Below are positions 32,036 to 44,439 of a stretch of 64,000 nucleotides of DNA, piece by piece. Numbering within the stretch: the first letter of the stretch is position 1; each line of letters starts with the position of its first letter. The position numbers and the translations under genes are program-made. This DNA comes from Hyaloperonospora brassicae (taxonomy: Eukaryota > Oomycota > Peronosporomycetes > Peronosporales > Peronosporaceae), in assembly GCA_947650285.1 (NCBI GenBank), contig CANTFL010001475.1:434001-498000 (forward strand), read 5' to 3'. The notes below the pieces were generated by a model. It made no database searches. It was given only the letters and a program-made list of their open reading frames with translations, and was not told the origin of the DNA.

Positions 32036-35000
32036 TAAGAGAGATCCCCATTACAAATCTGGCTTAGCATACAATAGTAAAGCTGTACGATATTCATAAT
32101 ATAGGTCTCTATGTAAATGCATGTATAATAATATCTATTGTATCACTTAAGTCATCATCATGAACAAGGTTTGTATACAGCTTACCTATTCTTCACCCTA
32201 TAGATGCCTCAGGTTACCATTGGTGATTTAATTGTCCATTAATTTGGTCATCATAAACGAAGGGGATATCAGTGCCGAATATTTCCTTCGAAGGTATGTA
32301 GCTCTGTAAGAAGTTGTAATGATATATATGATATATATGATATATATAAGAATAATAATCACGGTGACCCAATCTGGTAATAGTGGCAATTTACAAGCTC
32401 ATTCCGTCTCACCCCTCGTTTGTATTTTATAATTATTTACGATAATTGATCATGCATAAGTCGATCCTGCTCATGCACCATTATTCGACCTCCGAACGAC
32501 GAAAAGACTTGTATCGATTACATGTCTCATCAAGAAAACGCGGCAATTGATGTAATCAGTGTGGAAAGGCAGACGTGTCTTTTCATTGCCTATTCAGGAT
32601 ATTAGCTATAATGTTGTGAGCAGTCTAGCAGTGATGATCGCTCAGAAGAATCAAGTGTTCCTTAACAATGAGGGGTGTATAGCTCAGTCGAAAGACATTA
32701 CAGAGCATTTCATCGTCATTATAACAGCTTGATTATTAATCGATTCTAGATTTATATGTTCCAAGTTTCACTTTACTTAGCCCCACTATGAGATATAGTA
32801 CTTGTAAACGCGTACCAAAGCACTTCTTAGCTTTCCCCATCTATTTCCTTAAGATTGCGATGTATGTTTGTGAGCTTCCCTTTGCAAAAATAAACTATTT
32901 TAATTCCTCAACCTCGAAGCGTGGTGTACCCAGCATTCATACGATTTAGCCAGTAATCACGGTTTGACGTATGCCACGCAACTGTGTGTCGACACAATCT
33001 CTATCTACCACTCGTCTAGTCGCCATATGCAAGCCAATTATGATGGATTAGCAAGAACCCGATTGATAACATTTTACAATAGCTACTAAAGCTCGAGCGC
33101 TTTCACTAGCGTGTCGATCAAGCTGGTAGTATTATTCTAGCTTGGTGAAAACTTTAGCATGGTCAACATTGCAACAAATTAACCATTGACCACTCGGAGC
33201 AGATTATTGCAGAAATGTATTATATATGCGACGATATTCTACAGCACGTGCGCACGATGCAGCTAGACAACTGCGTCTATTCTCGCTTTATGCCTTTTGA
33301 TGTATTGGTAAAATGTGTGGATCACTATAGTACGTCTAAAGAAACTGCATGGCAGAACTGACAGCGAGTGCATTTGGCTGCCCAATTTGCGAACGCATGG
33401 AACGTCTTACGACTTAGTCAGTCATTTATGTAGTATAGATCTTTTGCATCGATTTTTGCAATGACTGACAAGCTTTATGCGTTCCTTTTGCCACTAAATA
33501 ACAGGCGCATTACGAATTTTAGTATAGTTCTGCCCCATGATTCAAAATTCTAATTACCTCGTGTGGTAAGGCATCGTGGTGTGACTTCGACTGCATATTT
33601 TCACTGTGTCGGCGGTATTTACGTTCACCGTAGCGTTTTGCCACCCTTCAGCACAACCGGATTTCTCGTGACACGAATTTGCAACTCTCTGGCGTTTTAA
33701 TAGAAGGCCTGATTTTTCGACACACATATATTACACTGCTTATCATCATAGCGCGATCACGAGTAGGTTAATGCTGTTGATGCGAGTTTTAAGACACGAC
33801 CGGCTCCATAGCCACCGCTACTAAAATCCTGGAGCGCTAATTTTTTTGACTGCTTCGACTCGCGTGTTCCCAGTCATAGACTTCTACCTTGTGTATTTCG
33901 AGCCGTAAAGCTGGCACGTTCGTGACATAAGTGCCGCGATCGTGCACATCGCCAATGTTTTAGCCGCATAATGGCTAAGGTACACGCAGTGAGGAGCACA
34001 GGAATATAATTTGTGTCAACAGTCGCGATAAAGGGCTTTGTCTCGATCACACATTTATTGAGTGCCACATACCAAGACATGACGAGAATGTGATGGTTGC
34101 GGCTATATAAAGAGGATGCATATTATAATTAGTGCATCTGGATGCAAGGTACTAGTGCCAGCGAGCTGCCGCTGTGTTAATCAAACATAAATTAAGTGAT
34201 TGATGCTTTATGTTTACTGGCCAAGTCAACTGCGCAAGCACGAGATTTTGCTTTATGCGTCGTGTTAGCGTTGTAAAATAGTTGCCGCGCACTCGATGCG
34301 AATCGTCTGATGCACACGAATTCCTAACTGCTTAAGTACGTAACGGGTCATGAACGGACACGGATCAGTGCATCTTTCTTAAACAAGACTTAAGCATCTC
34401 AAGTCGTTGCGATGTTTATATAAATATCATTAGCTGCCTACCTTTGGCAACCACACAGGGTAAGAGCTGTGGTAGCCAAGATTGATTTCTGAAACCAAGC
34501 TGTAAACCCCATTGTACCTTTGATACGTTTTATGCCAGGCGTATCCGCCACCCACAATGTTGACGTCTGGCGCGAAAATTAGACCTTCATTCAAATTGTC
34601 AGTGCCTAGGCTAGCAGAAACCCTGAATCCGAAGCAGAAGCGATGTTTTGACACTAGCAGAAGCTACTGGCTTCTCGGTAATGAAGCTGACGTTGATAAT
34701 CGGTTATTTTTTTGACGGTACTCGCTCACTCACGTAATATCCAGGATAGAAGCAGAGCTGAGTATTCTGCTTTACTCACAGCTAGGATAAACTTGGCTTG
34801 GCTAATGAAAATTCAGCTTACTGAATCATGTATTGCCTCTCTCATAATGCATCACTGTCGCGGAATGATGGAGTCAAGGTTAGCGTGAGTCGCGTGTATG
34901 AATTTGACCACACTTATCTAGTATCGAGAATAGCAGAATGTTTATATTGTCTAACTTCTTGATTAAACGATCGGTACAGCCTTGTGACTCACCCACATTT

Positions 35001-35420
35001 GGCGAAAGTTGATGCGCGCAAACGAATAAGTCTGCGTGCACTCTATCGAGCACAATTACCATCAGCAGAATTTTTTATAAGGAGGACTATAAAAATGGCT
35101 TGGACACTGGTGGGAACAAGTATTTGAGTCGAATAATATTGGCGTGCTTCCTATACAATTTTTCGGATCAGCAGGATACTGACGTAAGAAACGGAGACGC
35201 CTGTAGTCGAACAGGGAGATATATACAGACTAAACAAATTACAGGACAAATAATTTGAGCGGAACACATGAAAGATCCAGCAATTAACGAGTCTCGTATA
35301 CAAAGTATGCTAATTAAATGATCTACTCTCCAGCACTGAGCTGTACAGCGCTGTAGTAGCACCGGATGGTGGCGGCAGAACATCGATCACTTATCTCTAC
35401 GTTGCTCCAAGTACGGGTGT
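32036..35420. other. AT-rich region without supported gene
   Basis: Contains a short TATATATGA microsatellite at 32319-32350. A 74-codon minus-strand frame at 34654-34430 (no ATG start, but open and with ordinary-looking composition, e.g. NIVGGGYAWHKTYQRYNG and SSYPVWLPKVGS) may be an exon or gene remnant of unknown function. The rest shows nothing recognisable. Confidence 0.45.
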
Positions 35421-35538
35421 GATCTTGACATGCACGACTGCGGCAATCCAGCGATCGTGGCGGTGAGGCTACTTGCACCCATCCGTTCAGCACGCCGGAT
35501 AAACTTCGTATCCAGACGGTGCTTCTTCGAGTACGTAT

Positions 35539-35970
35539 TTGTCACAACTTCGACGACAAGAGGATTCGCTCCTGCACACTTTTCGACTACTTTGCAATTC
35601 GCAAGGAAACAGAAACTTTGACAGCAGTTTAAAAAAACAGATCACCAGAAAATATTTGCTGCATTCCGCTGCGATACTCGGCTTCAGTGTTACGGAAACT
35701 CCAACACAGTCTTTATCCCACGTACAATCCATTGACCGAACCAGACTCGTGGTAGGATTGATGAAAGCGATGACGATAGCAAGCATGCCACGGGCCTCCA
35801 TGTCGAACTGGGATCAGCTAGACGTGTCGAGTTGCGGTGAAATGGCAAAAGTCGGAATGACACTATATAAAATGTGCGAGATCGTCGCGAGGGCAAGACA
35901 CGTGGTCATAATGCAGCGACAGAAACACGCCTACACAATCGATACACAGAACGAGAGGGTACCCTCGTGA
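35539..35970 (+). CDS. unrecognised 143-codon ORF upstream of the LINE
   Basis: Open frame (HSAAILGFSVTETPTQSLSH, then RTRLVVGLMKAMTIASMPRA and CEIVARARHVVIMQ). No family recognised and no ATG at the frame start. It could be a host fragment, part of the LINE upstream region, or chance. Confidence 0.2.
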   Translation: MSQLRRQEDSLLHTFRLLCNSQGNRNFDSSLKKQITRKYLLHSAAILGFSVTETPTQSLSHVQSIDRTRLVVGLMKAMTIASMPRASMSNWDQLDVSSCGEMAKVGMTLYKMCEIVARARHVVIMQRQKHAYTIDTQNERVPS

Positions 35971-36019
35971 CTTGTAATTATCTGGCTCTGCGAGGGTTGA
36001 TGTCAGTCTGTCCCTGAGT

Positions 36020-38810
36020 ACTTTCGCTGGTAAAGAAAGGGGATTTCGACGCCGCCATATTACCGACCACTATCACTGTTACAAACTGGGTACAAAGTAT
36101 TTTATAACGTGCTCTCTAAGAGGTTTCAGATGTGTTTACCTTGCTTTTTTAGCGGCTCTCAACGAGGTTTTGTTCACGGACGCCGAATGACCAAGACGGT
36201 GGTGATGATGATAGTCCAGGCAACGAGAGCGACGGAGCAGCCTGATTTTCCGGCGAAAGACAGTCGATTTTTCCTATTACTGTACTTTCGGAAGGCTTAG
36301 GATACGGTGCACCGAAACTTTTAATATATGACCCTCCACTCATTTGGTTTCTCTGAAAAATTTGTCGACATCATCTGTCGGATTCACACCGGCACGACAG
36401 CGAGTTTCTTTGTTAACGGGGATCAGTCAGCGGAGCTTCCGGTGCTTTCCGGTAACCGCCAAAAATGCCCGCTGGCGCCTCTCCTCTTTATACTAGTCGT
36501 AAAGGTTGTAGGGCTTGCCTTTAACCAAGACCCGTTTCTTACCCTGTCAACCGTGCCTGGGGAGGATAGAGCAGACACATATTCTTTAGGCATTTGGTGG
36601 TATTTTTACGCTCTTATTTAACAAGGCGCAACACATTACCCATGCCCTCGATTTCGTCCAAGCCTTTGGGTATATTTCCAACCTCCATGTGCAACCAGCC
36701 AAGAGCAAACTTCTCTTTTTGAACCGGACGTCTTCGCCGCGAGCTATGCAGGGATCGATACGATGCCTTCCAACGCCACCACCAGATACCTTGGGTATAA
36801 GATCGGGACCGGGAAGTGGACCAACAAAAATTGGGCTCAGCGGATCCGGTCTATTTAGCGCCGCCTACTCACTGCGACGCGCGTGGCGACTAGCGTGGAG
36901 AACAAGGTCCATATCCTGAACTCCATTATTCTTCCCTCATTGCTCTTTACGGCGAGCTTCTTTGACCTACATAGGAGGGCGGAGAAGTTGTTGTATGTAT
37001 TATACAAGAACTTTCTTTGGGAGCATGCGACGAAGACCGACAACAGGCGTCAAAAGCTCCACCCAGGACTGCTCGTGACGCTAATGCAGGCCGGGGGTAT
37101 TGGGATAATAGATGCATCGGTAGATGCCAAGACTTAACGTACTAAGTATGCCTATCAGTGGCTTACACAGCGTCCCGACAAGTGTATTGACGCTTGGCGG
37201 GTATGGGCTTTGCGGGGATGGCCCCCGGGTATTGCGCCGTCCAATACACCGGCGCAGAAAATTCGGCGGGAGGGGTCTAGTGGCGGCCGCTCCACGCACG
37301 AGGAGCTGCCGCAGGAGCTTGGCAAATTGCTAGCACCTAACTTAGCACAACTAGACAGCTTGACGGCGTGGGTTGCAGGTTAATCGTCAGCTCTGCTCGA
37401 AAGGGCAGCTAGCTGGTGGGAAAGGAAGGACTTCGTGTTGTCGTATTTGCACACTTTTCATGACGGCCACCTGAAGTCGACGATTTCCGCCTCTTAATCC
37501 AGCGGTTATGGCACAACTTTCATTGGAGTGCTAACTCGTGGATCCGCGATCTGGTCGGTCATATGCTGATCCGCTCCAGGTACGATCGGATAGCGGTCTG
37601 CTCCGTGGAAGCGCTTAATCTTGCCCGCACGGGAACGGCGGAATTTGTGTTGACGGTGCGTGTAAATTAACACCTCCTCGGTCCTCACTCGGCCGTTACA
37701 TTACAGAGATGGGAGACAGCCTTGCAGCAACCCTTTCCCGACCTACCCACTGGAGCGGCACAAAACGAGCCGTCACTACTGCTGCTTCACCATGCACCAC
37801 CGTTGTCGGAACGCTACACCTATCGACTGCAAGGCGCCGGATTTATTAAATGACGACCATCGTCCGGGCCGTGGATCCAATGGCAGTCGTTTACTTTACA
37901 CCAAAGCGAGTGACGGGCTCCACTGTTTTTTTCCCATTAATCTGTGCCTGATATTATCGCGGATTCCGCGGACGCTCGACGGGCGCTTCGCTGCAAACTC
38001 TTGGCACGGAGGATCTTTTTTAAAGCGAACCCTCTATAACAGCGTTTTTCTTACTCCGTTCCGGACGTTGCATTCAACAACCAGATCACTCAGAAACTCG
38101 GTCGCCAAGCTTTTTGGTTTCACAAGACAGTGTTCTTCCGTCCCCAGCTGGAATATATTTCCCGTCTCGACGCCAGCGATCTCACGGACGAGTGGCAGCG
38201 CGCAGCGGTCCGACAATTTCCGCAGTAAGTGTGGGACCATAGTCATGGAATCTCTCATTATCAATTCTGTAATCGGGTATCGGGTTGCGGAGCGCCAGAT
38301 CAACCTATATCATGCGGCGCGTCTTGTGTTCAACAGTTGCAGAAAGTCACCAGCCTGTCACGGGTGAGTCAAGACTATCCAGCATCTCGTTTGGAGTGCA
38401 ACAGCGCCGTTAACTTCTGGTTCAAACTTTTCGAGCACTGGACCGGAGAACGAGCGTCCCGCCTTCGGAATCACCAATTTCTGGTCGCTTGCCCCAGTAG
38501 ACAGGCCCCCATGATACCGCCACACAGGATCACTCTCCTCGACGGTCGATTTCAAGACGATGCGGCCCTGGCCACCTGTGTATGTACTTCTATCTGGCAC
38601 ATTCTCTTGACGATATACCAAACGAGGATCTGGACTGACCGATATGCGGCCGTATTCCGGGCGAAAAGTATAGATACTACAAGAGGAGCCGAGAGTTTTC
38701 TCGCCTCAAGCCTCCGCCAGCTTCAAGCTATAGCGAAGCGGCAGAATCGTCAAGTAGCGTCAGCGATAACTGGATCAGTGCTTTTTTTGCCTGTATCAAG
38801 TTTCTAGAAC
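36020..38810 (+). pseudogene. LINE (non-LTR retrotransposon) reverse transcriptase relic
   Basis: From 36020: LVKKGDFDAA-like start, RPLSLLQTGYKVFYNVLSKR (shifted), GFVHGRRMTKTVVMMI, then motif A as LLLYFRKA-stop-DTVHR (catalytic Asp lost). LHSFGFSEKFVDIICRIHTG and motif B SGNRQKCPLAPLLFIL (36328-36520) follow; motif C is not recognisable. Later pieces are MPSNATTRYLGYKIGTGKW, NSIILPSLLFTASFFDLHRR (36900-37137), a Trp-rich C-terminal region and FEHWTGERASRLRNHQFLVA, then SIWHILLTIYQTRIWTDRYA (38430-38650). Stops are present throughout. It resembles oomycete LINE ORF2 relics. Confidence 0.75.
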
Positions 38811-40206
38811 GCGAGCCAAGAGGGTTTCTAGTGGTTACTGGCTCCGGTCATGAAAAGCACCCGGGACCTTCGGCGCTTACGTCCTGGCCTAATTTATACC
38901 AGAGATCTTGAACAAAGCATAACGCAGCGTAAATAGACACTCTGAACATTCTCTTTCTCTCTCTGTCCCTGATTACGGCACTGCGTCAACTTTTAAGAAT
39001 CCCGACGCGCTCCTTTACAAATAAACACTCAGTGCCGTCATGCAGGACAGACCTGGAAACGCATTCGTGCGATACGATCTAGCGACGGGAACACGAACCT
39101 GTCGCTACAACGTGCCGCACAATTGCAAGACGAGCTCTCTTGAAATGTTTAGCGAGGTTACACCCCGCTTAATAAATGGGAATGTTCCTCTGAATGCACA
39201 TATTGCAAGCCACGCGTAAACAGGTATTTTAATGTTTGTGGGTAGTGATAAGCTGGCTCTACAAGGGAATGTTACCGTCTGCCCTTGATTACGGCCATGT
39301 AAAATTTTTATCGCGGGCTCGACGCGAGTCGAGATAGCGACAAAATAGGGTGCCAACACATACAGCGCACAAGACAAAAGATGCACTTGAGCGTAATACG
39401 GTGCTCTCAGACATTATGATAGAGAAAAGAGAAAATTCTGAAGATCGATCAAGTGCTCATGATTCTACGACACCGGTGTGCTTCTATCTAGACTACTTCA
39501 ATTTCGTCATCAAAGGCTCAGTCCGCAGGCACTCGATGTCGGGTGTCACGGGGGTAATGCTCATAGGGCACGTGGAACCGGGAATCCATAACGGGGTGCA
39601 GACAGGGCTTTGACGTTACATGAAATGCCGAATACCACTCTGATATCTATGATTGGCCGCAAACGCACCTGGACGGTTATGATCAAATCACGTTCTAGGA
39701 AAGTTCGCGCCGTGGGACCACGAATCACGCGCGGTTACCGGGATGCGACTTAAGGGTTGACGTACGACAGCATGATTTGGGTGATTGGGTTGTCGATTAT
39801 AAAGCAAACGGAGGTGAACACTAAACGAGGAGTTGAATGAAATTAAGTACATAAATTAAGTACTTTATTATTCTCGATTTCAATAATCTCTTTTACTTCA
39901 TATAACATTTCGAGTACCTTTTCGGCAGAGGCTATAATTGTTTTAAAGAAATTCCTTGCTTTTTATTATCAAAGCCAGAGAAATTGTGACGTACAAAAAA
40001 TTAATCAACTGCCGACGGACCACCACAAAACAATCATCCAGAGTTTTTTGCTCCAGAAATTTTTGGAAGTAAACACGTGTAGTAGGGTCATTGGTCCTCG
40101 AGCATTTGATAGTCGACATATGTGTGAAAAAATTTAGGTCCTTAATTTACAACTTCTAATTTCTGCTTAGAGTCTACAGGATTGTTTATGACTATACGTT
40201 ACTTAT
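38811..40206. other. intergenic and AT-rich region, no supported gene
   Basis: LINE 3' flank, then unrecognised sequence. Short ORFs (39105-39386 -, 39350-39613 +) have no motif. Confidence 0.5.
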
Positions 40207-40236
40207 CGTCTCGTCGCGCATAACTAATCGTCTCGT
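40207..40236. repeat. 22-bp tandem repeat split by element B (left part)
   Basis: The unit CGTCTCGTCGCGCATAACTAAT starts at 40207. The second unit is interrupted after CGTCTCGT by the insertion of element B and continues at 47995 (CGCGCATTACTAAT), with a third degenerate unit after it. The insertion duplicated CTCGT (40232-40236 and 47990-47994). Confidence 0.85.
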
Positions 40237-40674
40237 TGTAACAGGGTAGCCCGTTACATGAGCTTGTCACTAAAAAAATCTGACAAAAAAGAATATTACG
40301 TCGAATATTCTTTTAAGAATATCACAGACATCGTGATATTGTTGGGTAGACCGAAGGGTCTACTCATTGGTTGATATCGTGATGATATCAACCCACCAAT
40401 CGCTGCTAGACGCGCGCAATGGGTGGTGAGTAGACGTCATCATACATTAGCTATATTGGTATAATGAAGCCAGGACAACAGAGATTCAAGGAGTTATCGG
40501 ACCTAATTACATTAACACAGTTTTACTTTTACCAGAGACTTATCTGACTACTTAGTCTCCTTTCCTTCCTCTGTGTTTACTTAAACACCTAGCAGGGCAC
40601 TGTTGACCACTGTCGTCAGTGGAAGTATACTCCGTACTGGTCAACCAGTACGTAGTCAACAGTGGCCCGTTATA
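40237..40674 (+). repeat. 5' LTR of element B
   Basis: 438 bp, starting TGTAACAGGG and ending CCCGTTATA (the consensus end is probably GTTACA). Hairpins inside include AAAAGAATATT/AATATTCTTTT (40287-40314), GTAGACC/GGTCTAC (40346-40363), GTTGATATC/GATATCAAC (40370-40392) and GTACTGGT/ACCAGTAC (40634-40651). A primer-binding-site candidate TGGTCGCACTTTG begins 2 nt after the LTR (40677). Confidence 0.95.
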
Positions 40675-40730
40675 CCTGGTCGCACTTTGTAGTCCGTCCA
40701 AGGACCACAACCCCATCGCCCAAATTAAAC

Positions 40731-41845
40731 ATGTTGGACGATGTAGACGGTGACAGCTTTCACGGAACCCGTGAAAGGTACTCCCATTTGAGCGACATCG
40801 AATGGAGTGCGATCAAACGAATGAGTTTGACCGTTGGCGAGGAAGCCATCTAGGCCATGGTATCCTAAAGGGATAGGGTCCAGCAACATGTCGTCATTAG
40901 CAAGTTCTTGCAACGAGAATTTGATGAGTCCCGAGCGCAGGTGACCTTGTTACAACAACAAGATCACCAGCGGACCGAAGCACTGAGACAACAACAGTCT
41001 CAGTCCGCAGAGCCGACGCTTGAGCGTCGACGGGAGTCTCTATATTAAGAGGTCTCCAAGTATCGGGGAGTCGAGGAAGACTCCCTGTTGAGGTGGTTCG
41101 CCGAGCTGAACGATGCCATCGATGCTCGTTGCATCGACGATGAGCGAATGCAAGTCTCATTCGCTCCGTCTGATCTGGCAGGAGAAGCCAGAGCTTGGGC
41201 TTTAAACCTCAAGTAGCACGACCCCAATGTGTTTGAATCGTTGAGGATCTCCAAGACCCTGCTCAGTGAGACTTTCGATCCGCCCAGAGCATAGTTCAGA
41301 ACTCTTTTGGAGCTCCTGCAACTCAAGCAGGGTAAGCGTAAGGTTCACGCTTACGCTCAACATGTACGCTGACTTGAAAGCTGCATGGTGGTGAACCTGT
41401 GAGTGAGTTTGTCATGATCACAATCTTTATTAAAGGGCTTTTAGACGGTCCCGTTAGGGACCACCTTTTCCGTGGAGAGCTAAAGACGATCTCAGAGGCA
41501 ATCTTCTCAGCGGAGCAAGAAGATTATAGCGTGAGACAGTCTCACGCTACGTTGACCTCGCATCGTCTACAGAGACGATTAGCAATCGGAGGACCAAAAC
41601 CAATGGACCTCTGTCAGGTCGAGGGCGAGAAACCTTGCCCTATGAACGATAAGCGAATGGTGAGATGCCATCGCTGTCACAAGTTGGGACATTATGCATA
41701 CGAATGCAGTGTCCCCCGCTCAGTACCTCGCGGTGCTAAGCGAGGTATTCACTCTCCATCAAGAACAACTGAAGGGCGAGGGTCCGTTGCTGTTGCGAAG
41801 TCGCAACAGCGAGGTGGGCCATCAAAAAATGGTCGGTATCAGTAG
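40731..41845 (+). pseudogene. gypsy gag relic with CCHC zinc knuckle (element B)
   Basis: MLDDVDGDSFHGTRERYS begins at 40731. After stops, EDSLLRWFAELNDAIDARCI and FAPSDLAGEARAWALNLK (41078-41214) match the retrotransposon gag core. A later frame (41399-41845) holds LLDGPVRDHLFRGELKT and a CCHC knuckle CHRCHKLGHYAYEC. Gag packages element RNA. Internal TAGs at 40851, 41214 and others prevent full-length product. Confidence 0.8.
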
Positions 41846-42310
41846 GGAGGAGCGCCCTACTGATCCAGCATCATCAAGAGAATTTGAAAATATATTGAAG
41901 AAGATTGCTCTGGACGCACAACTTTTGTGTGTCTCTGCACCTGGTGATGAGGTGTCTCTCATCACCTTGAAGTTAGAAGTGACAAAAGACTTGTCACTTC
42001 GCGCCTTAGTCGACTGTGGGGTGTGAACAGTTTCGTTCGTCGCCAGTCGCTAGAGGCAGGAAGTTTTAACTTCGTGGAGCGGGAGAACCCTCCAACGAAG
42101 ATAACGGTGCGCCTAGCGACAGGCGCATCGATCACTCTAAAGAAACGTGTAGTCGGAATCCAATACACGTGAAAAGGCGAACAGTACAATGATGATCTCA
42201 TCGTGCTTGACCTAGATGACAATTTCGACGTCATCTTAGGGTTGCCTTGGCTCAGGAACTTTGAGCCAAGGGTGAGTTGTCAGTATCGATCGGTTACAAT
42301 GACTGCCACT
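41846..42310 (+). pseudogene. gypsy aspartic protease relic (element B)
   Basis: LRALVDCGV-stop (about 42000-42026) stands where the active-site LVDSGA is expected, so the catalytic loop is altered (DCG) and immediately stopped. FVRRQSLEAGSFNFVE and the second half DDNFDVILGLPWLRNF (ILG.PWL hallmark, about 42220-42260) follow in another frame. The protease would process gag-pol. Inactive here. Confidence 0.75.
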
Positions 42311-42878
42311 TGTTCCTCAGACAACCACCTGACGAATATCTTGGAAAGCCCACACTCACGTGGGTGTACTACGAGTGAGTGCGATGGCCTCCTTTGTGGT
42401 ACGGTCGTTAGCACGACTGTACAAGAACACAATGTAGATGGTCACTACATTGTGGAGAAAGCTCACCCAGATCCTGTGGAAGTTATTTCCCAATAGATAC
42501 TCGAGACACTGAATGTCTTGATTAATGATGGACAAAGCGTAGGCGCTTACACGCTTGATCTCATTGCGCCTCCGAAGTTGACTTCGGAGATAATTCAACT
42601 GCCGACGCTAGAACCGAAACGATTCTTGCGTGATGTGCGCAGTGGCAAAGTCAAGAAGATCTGTGTACTCGTCGCGGAGGACGAGGACGTTGCCGATATT
42701 CGATCGGCAACAGTATTTACTGATACCGAGAGGGTCTTCAGCAGTTCATCGATGAACGAAAGCGTCATCGATGAGAAAACTCGGATTGAGAGATACACGT
42801 CTCAATCCTGGGAGTCACTTCAGGCAAATCCTTTGTAGTAGGATTTGATCGAATTCCAAGGATGGGTCTCCTGAATCC

Positions 42879-43580
42879 GTGCCTTGCGAGTTGCCTAAGG
42901 ACAAAGGCACTCGACAAAAGATCGAGCTCAAACCGGGATCAAAATATTGTGTCATGAAGCAGTGTCCACTGCCTCATGAACAAGTGATAGCGATCGACAA
43001 GTTCTTTGCCGATCGCTTAGCAGCGGGCCATATGAGGAAAGCAACATCCCCTCACAGCTCTCCGACCTTCTGTGTGCGAAAGGCCACAGGAGGGTCACGG
43101 ATAGTGCACGCATTCAACAAGTTGAATGCTGCAACGGTACCGGCTCAGACGCCGATACCAAGAAAGGACGTTATCATTGATGGTATGTCAAAAAGTACCA
43201 TCTTTTCTTCCATGGATCTGATGGATAAATTCTATCAGATCCTCATGCGTGAACGGGACATCCCGTACGCGGCAGTGAGTACCCCCAGCGGGACGCTGTG
43301 GGAGTGGCTAGTTATGCCACAGGGGCTGAGCAATGCCCCTGCTACTTTTAACAGATGCGTTACGAATCTGTCAAGACCGGTGCGGGATTTTGCACCGATT
43401 TATTTCGATGATGTATTCGTCCATAGCCGGGCTATGGATGGAAGGACGGACGTTGAAGTTCATAGAACTCACGTTCGTCAGGTTTTTCAACTTATGCGCA
43501 ATCATAAGTTGTATGCCAACCTCAAGAAGTGTATATTTGCGGCAAGCAAAATATCACTTCTTGGGTGCATCGTAAAAAAA
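42879..43580 (+). pseudogene. gypsy reverse transcriptase (element B), nearly complete fingers-palm
   Basis: QKIELKPGSKYCVMKQCPLP, FFADRLAAGHMRKATSPHSS and RIVHAFNKLNAATVPAQTPI are followed by motif A SSMDLMDKFYQILM and motif B VMPQGLSNAPATFNRCV. The catalytic YFDD is at 43401-43412 (PIYFDDVFVHSRAMDG). Catalytic Asps are retained. The frame is lost at an A8 run (43574-43581), where a 1-nt change would restore KNGVRPDPDKIKAIT. Confidence 0.88.
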
Positions 43581-44390
43581 ACGGCGTACGCCCTGATCCC
43601 GATAAGATCAAGGCGATCACCGACTGGCCACTGCCAGTCGATGTCAAGGGACTTCGGAATTTCCTTGGGCTAGCGGCGTACTTGCACAAGTACTCGCGCA
43701 ATTACGCCGAGATGACTGATCATCTTTCTTGCTTGCTCAAGAAAAATGTCAAGTGGTCATGGAACGCTGAGTGCCAGCGTTCCTTTGAGGGTATCAAGCA
43801 AAGCTTGTTGCAGTCGCCGATCGTAGCGATTGCAGATCAGGACAGACCATTTCATGTGGTCTGTGACGCCAGCGATTTTGCAATTGGCTGTGCGTTAATG
43901 CAGTTCGACGCAGACGGCGCAGAGCGCGTCATCTGTTATCAGTCGCGTCAGCTGCAAGCAGCTGAGCGCAATTACCCAGTGCATGACAAGGAGCTACTTG
44001 TCATGAAGTATGTACTGGCCAAGTTCCGGGTCTATCTCTTGGGAGATAGACCGTTCATCGTGTATACCGACCATGCGTCATTACGAACGGCCGTAAACAG
44101 TCCACACCTCTCTCAACGAATGGCGAGGTGGCTGTCTTTTCTTCGCGGAGTACAACTTCTCCATGGAGTATAAACCAGGACGACTAAACGTCGTCGCTGA
44201 TGCGCTTTCGCGCCGGCCCGATTTCGAGCCGGACGCACAAATTAACAGTGAGGATAGGCTTACTGTTGCGACACTGACAGCCAATGTCCCGTCGTCAAGA
44301 TTACTTGACGACGTACGAAAGGCATACGCAGAAGATAAAGATCTTCTGCGATTGATGGATCAATCTGGTGAATCCATCCAGTAAATCCAG
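43580..44390 (+). pseudogene. gypsy RNase H (element B)
   Basis: GVRPDPDKIKAITDWPLPVD and LRNFLGLAAYLHKYSRNYAE form the connection. RNase H proper follows: HVVCDASDFAIGCALMQF, NYPVHDKELLVMKYVLAKFR and IVYTDHASLRTAVNSPHLSQ. The D..E..D pattern is present. A 1-nt shift near 44145 breaks it before MEYKPGRLNVVADALSRRPD (44163-44384). The equivalent region in copy A carries a 57-bp duplication absent here. Confidence 0.88.
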
Positions 44391-44439
44391 TGAGGGATTT
44401 ACCAGCTTTGTACCGATCCTCATCGGATCGGTATAGTTA

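Noticed and set aside
32319..32350. TATATATGA repeat as an origin or promoter
   Set aside because: Simple AT microsatellite without supporting context.
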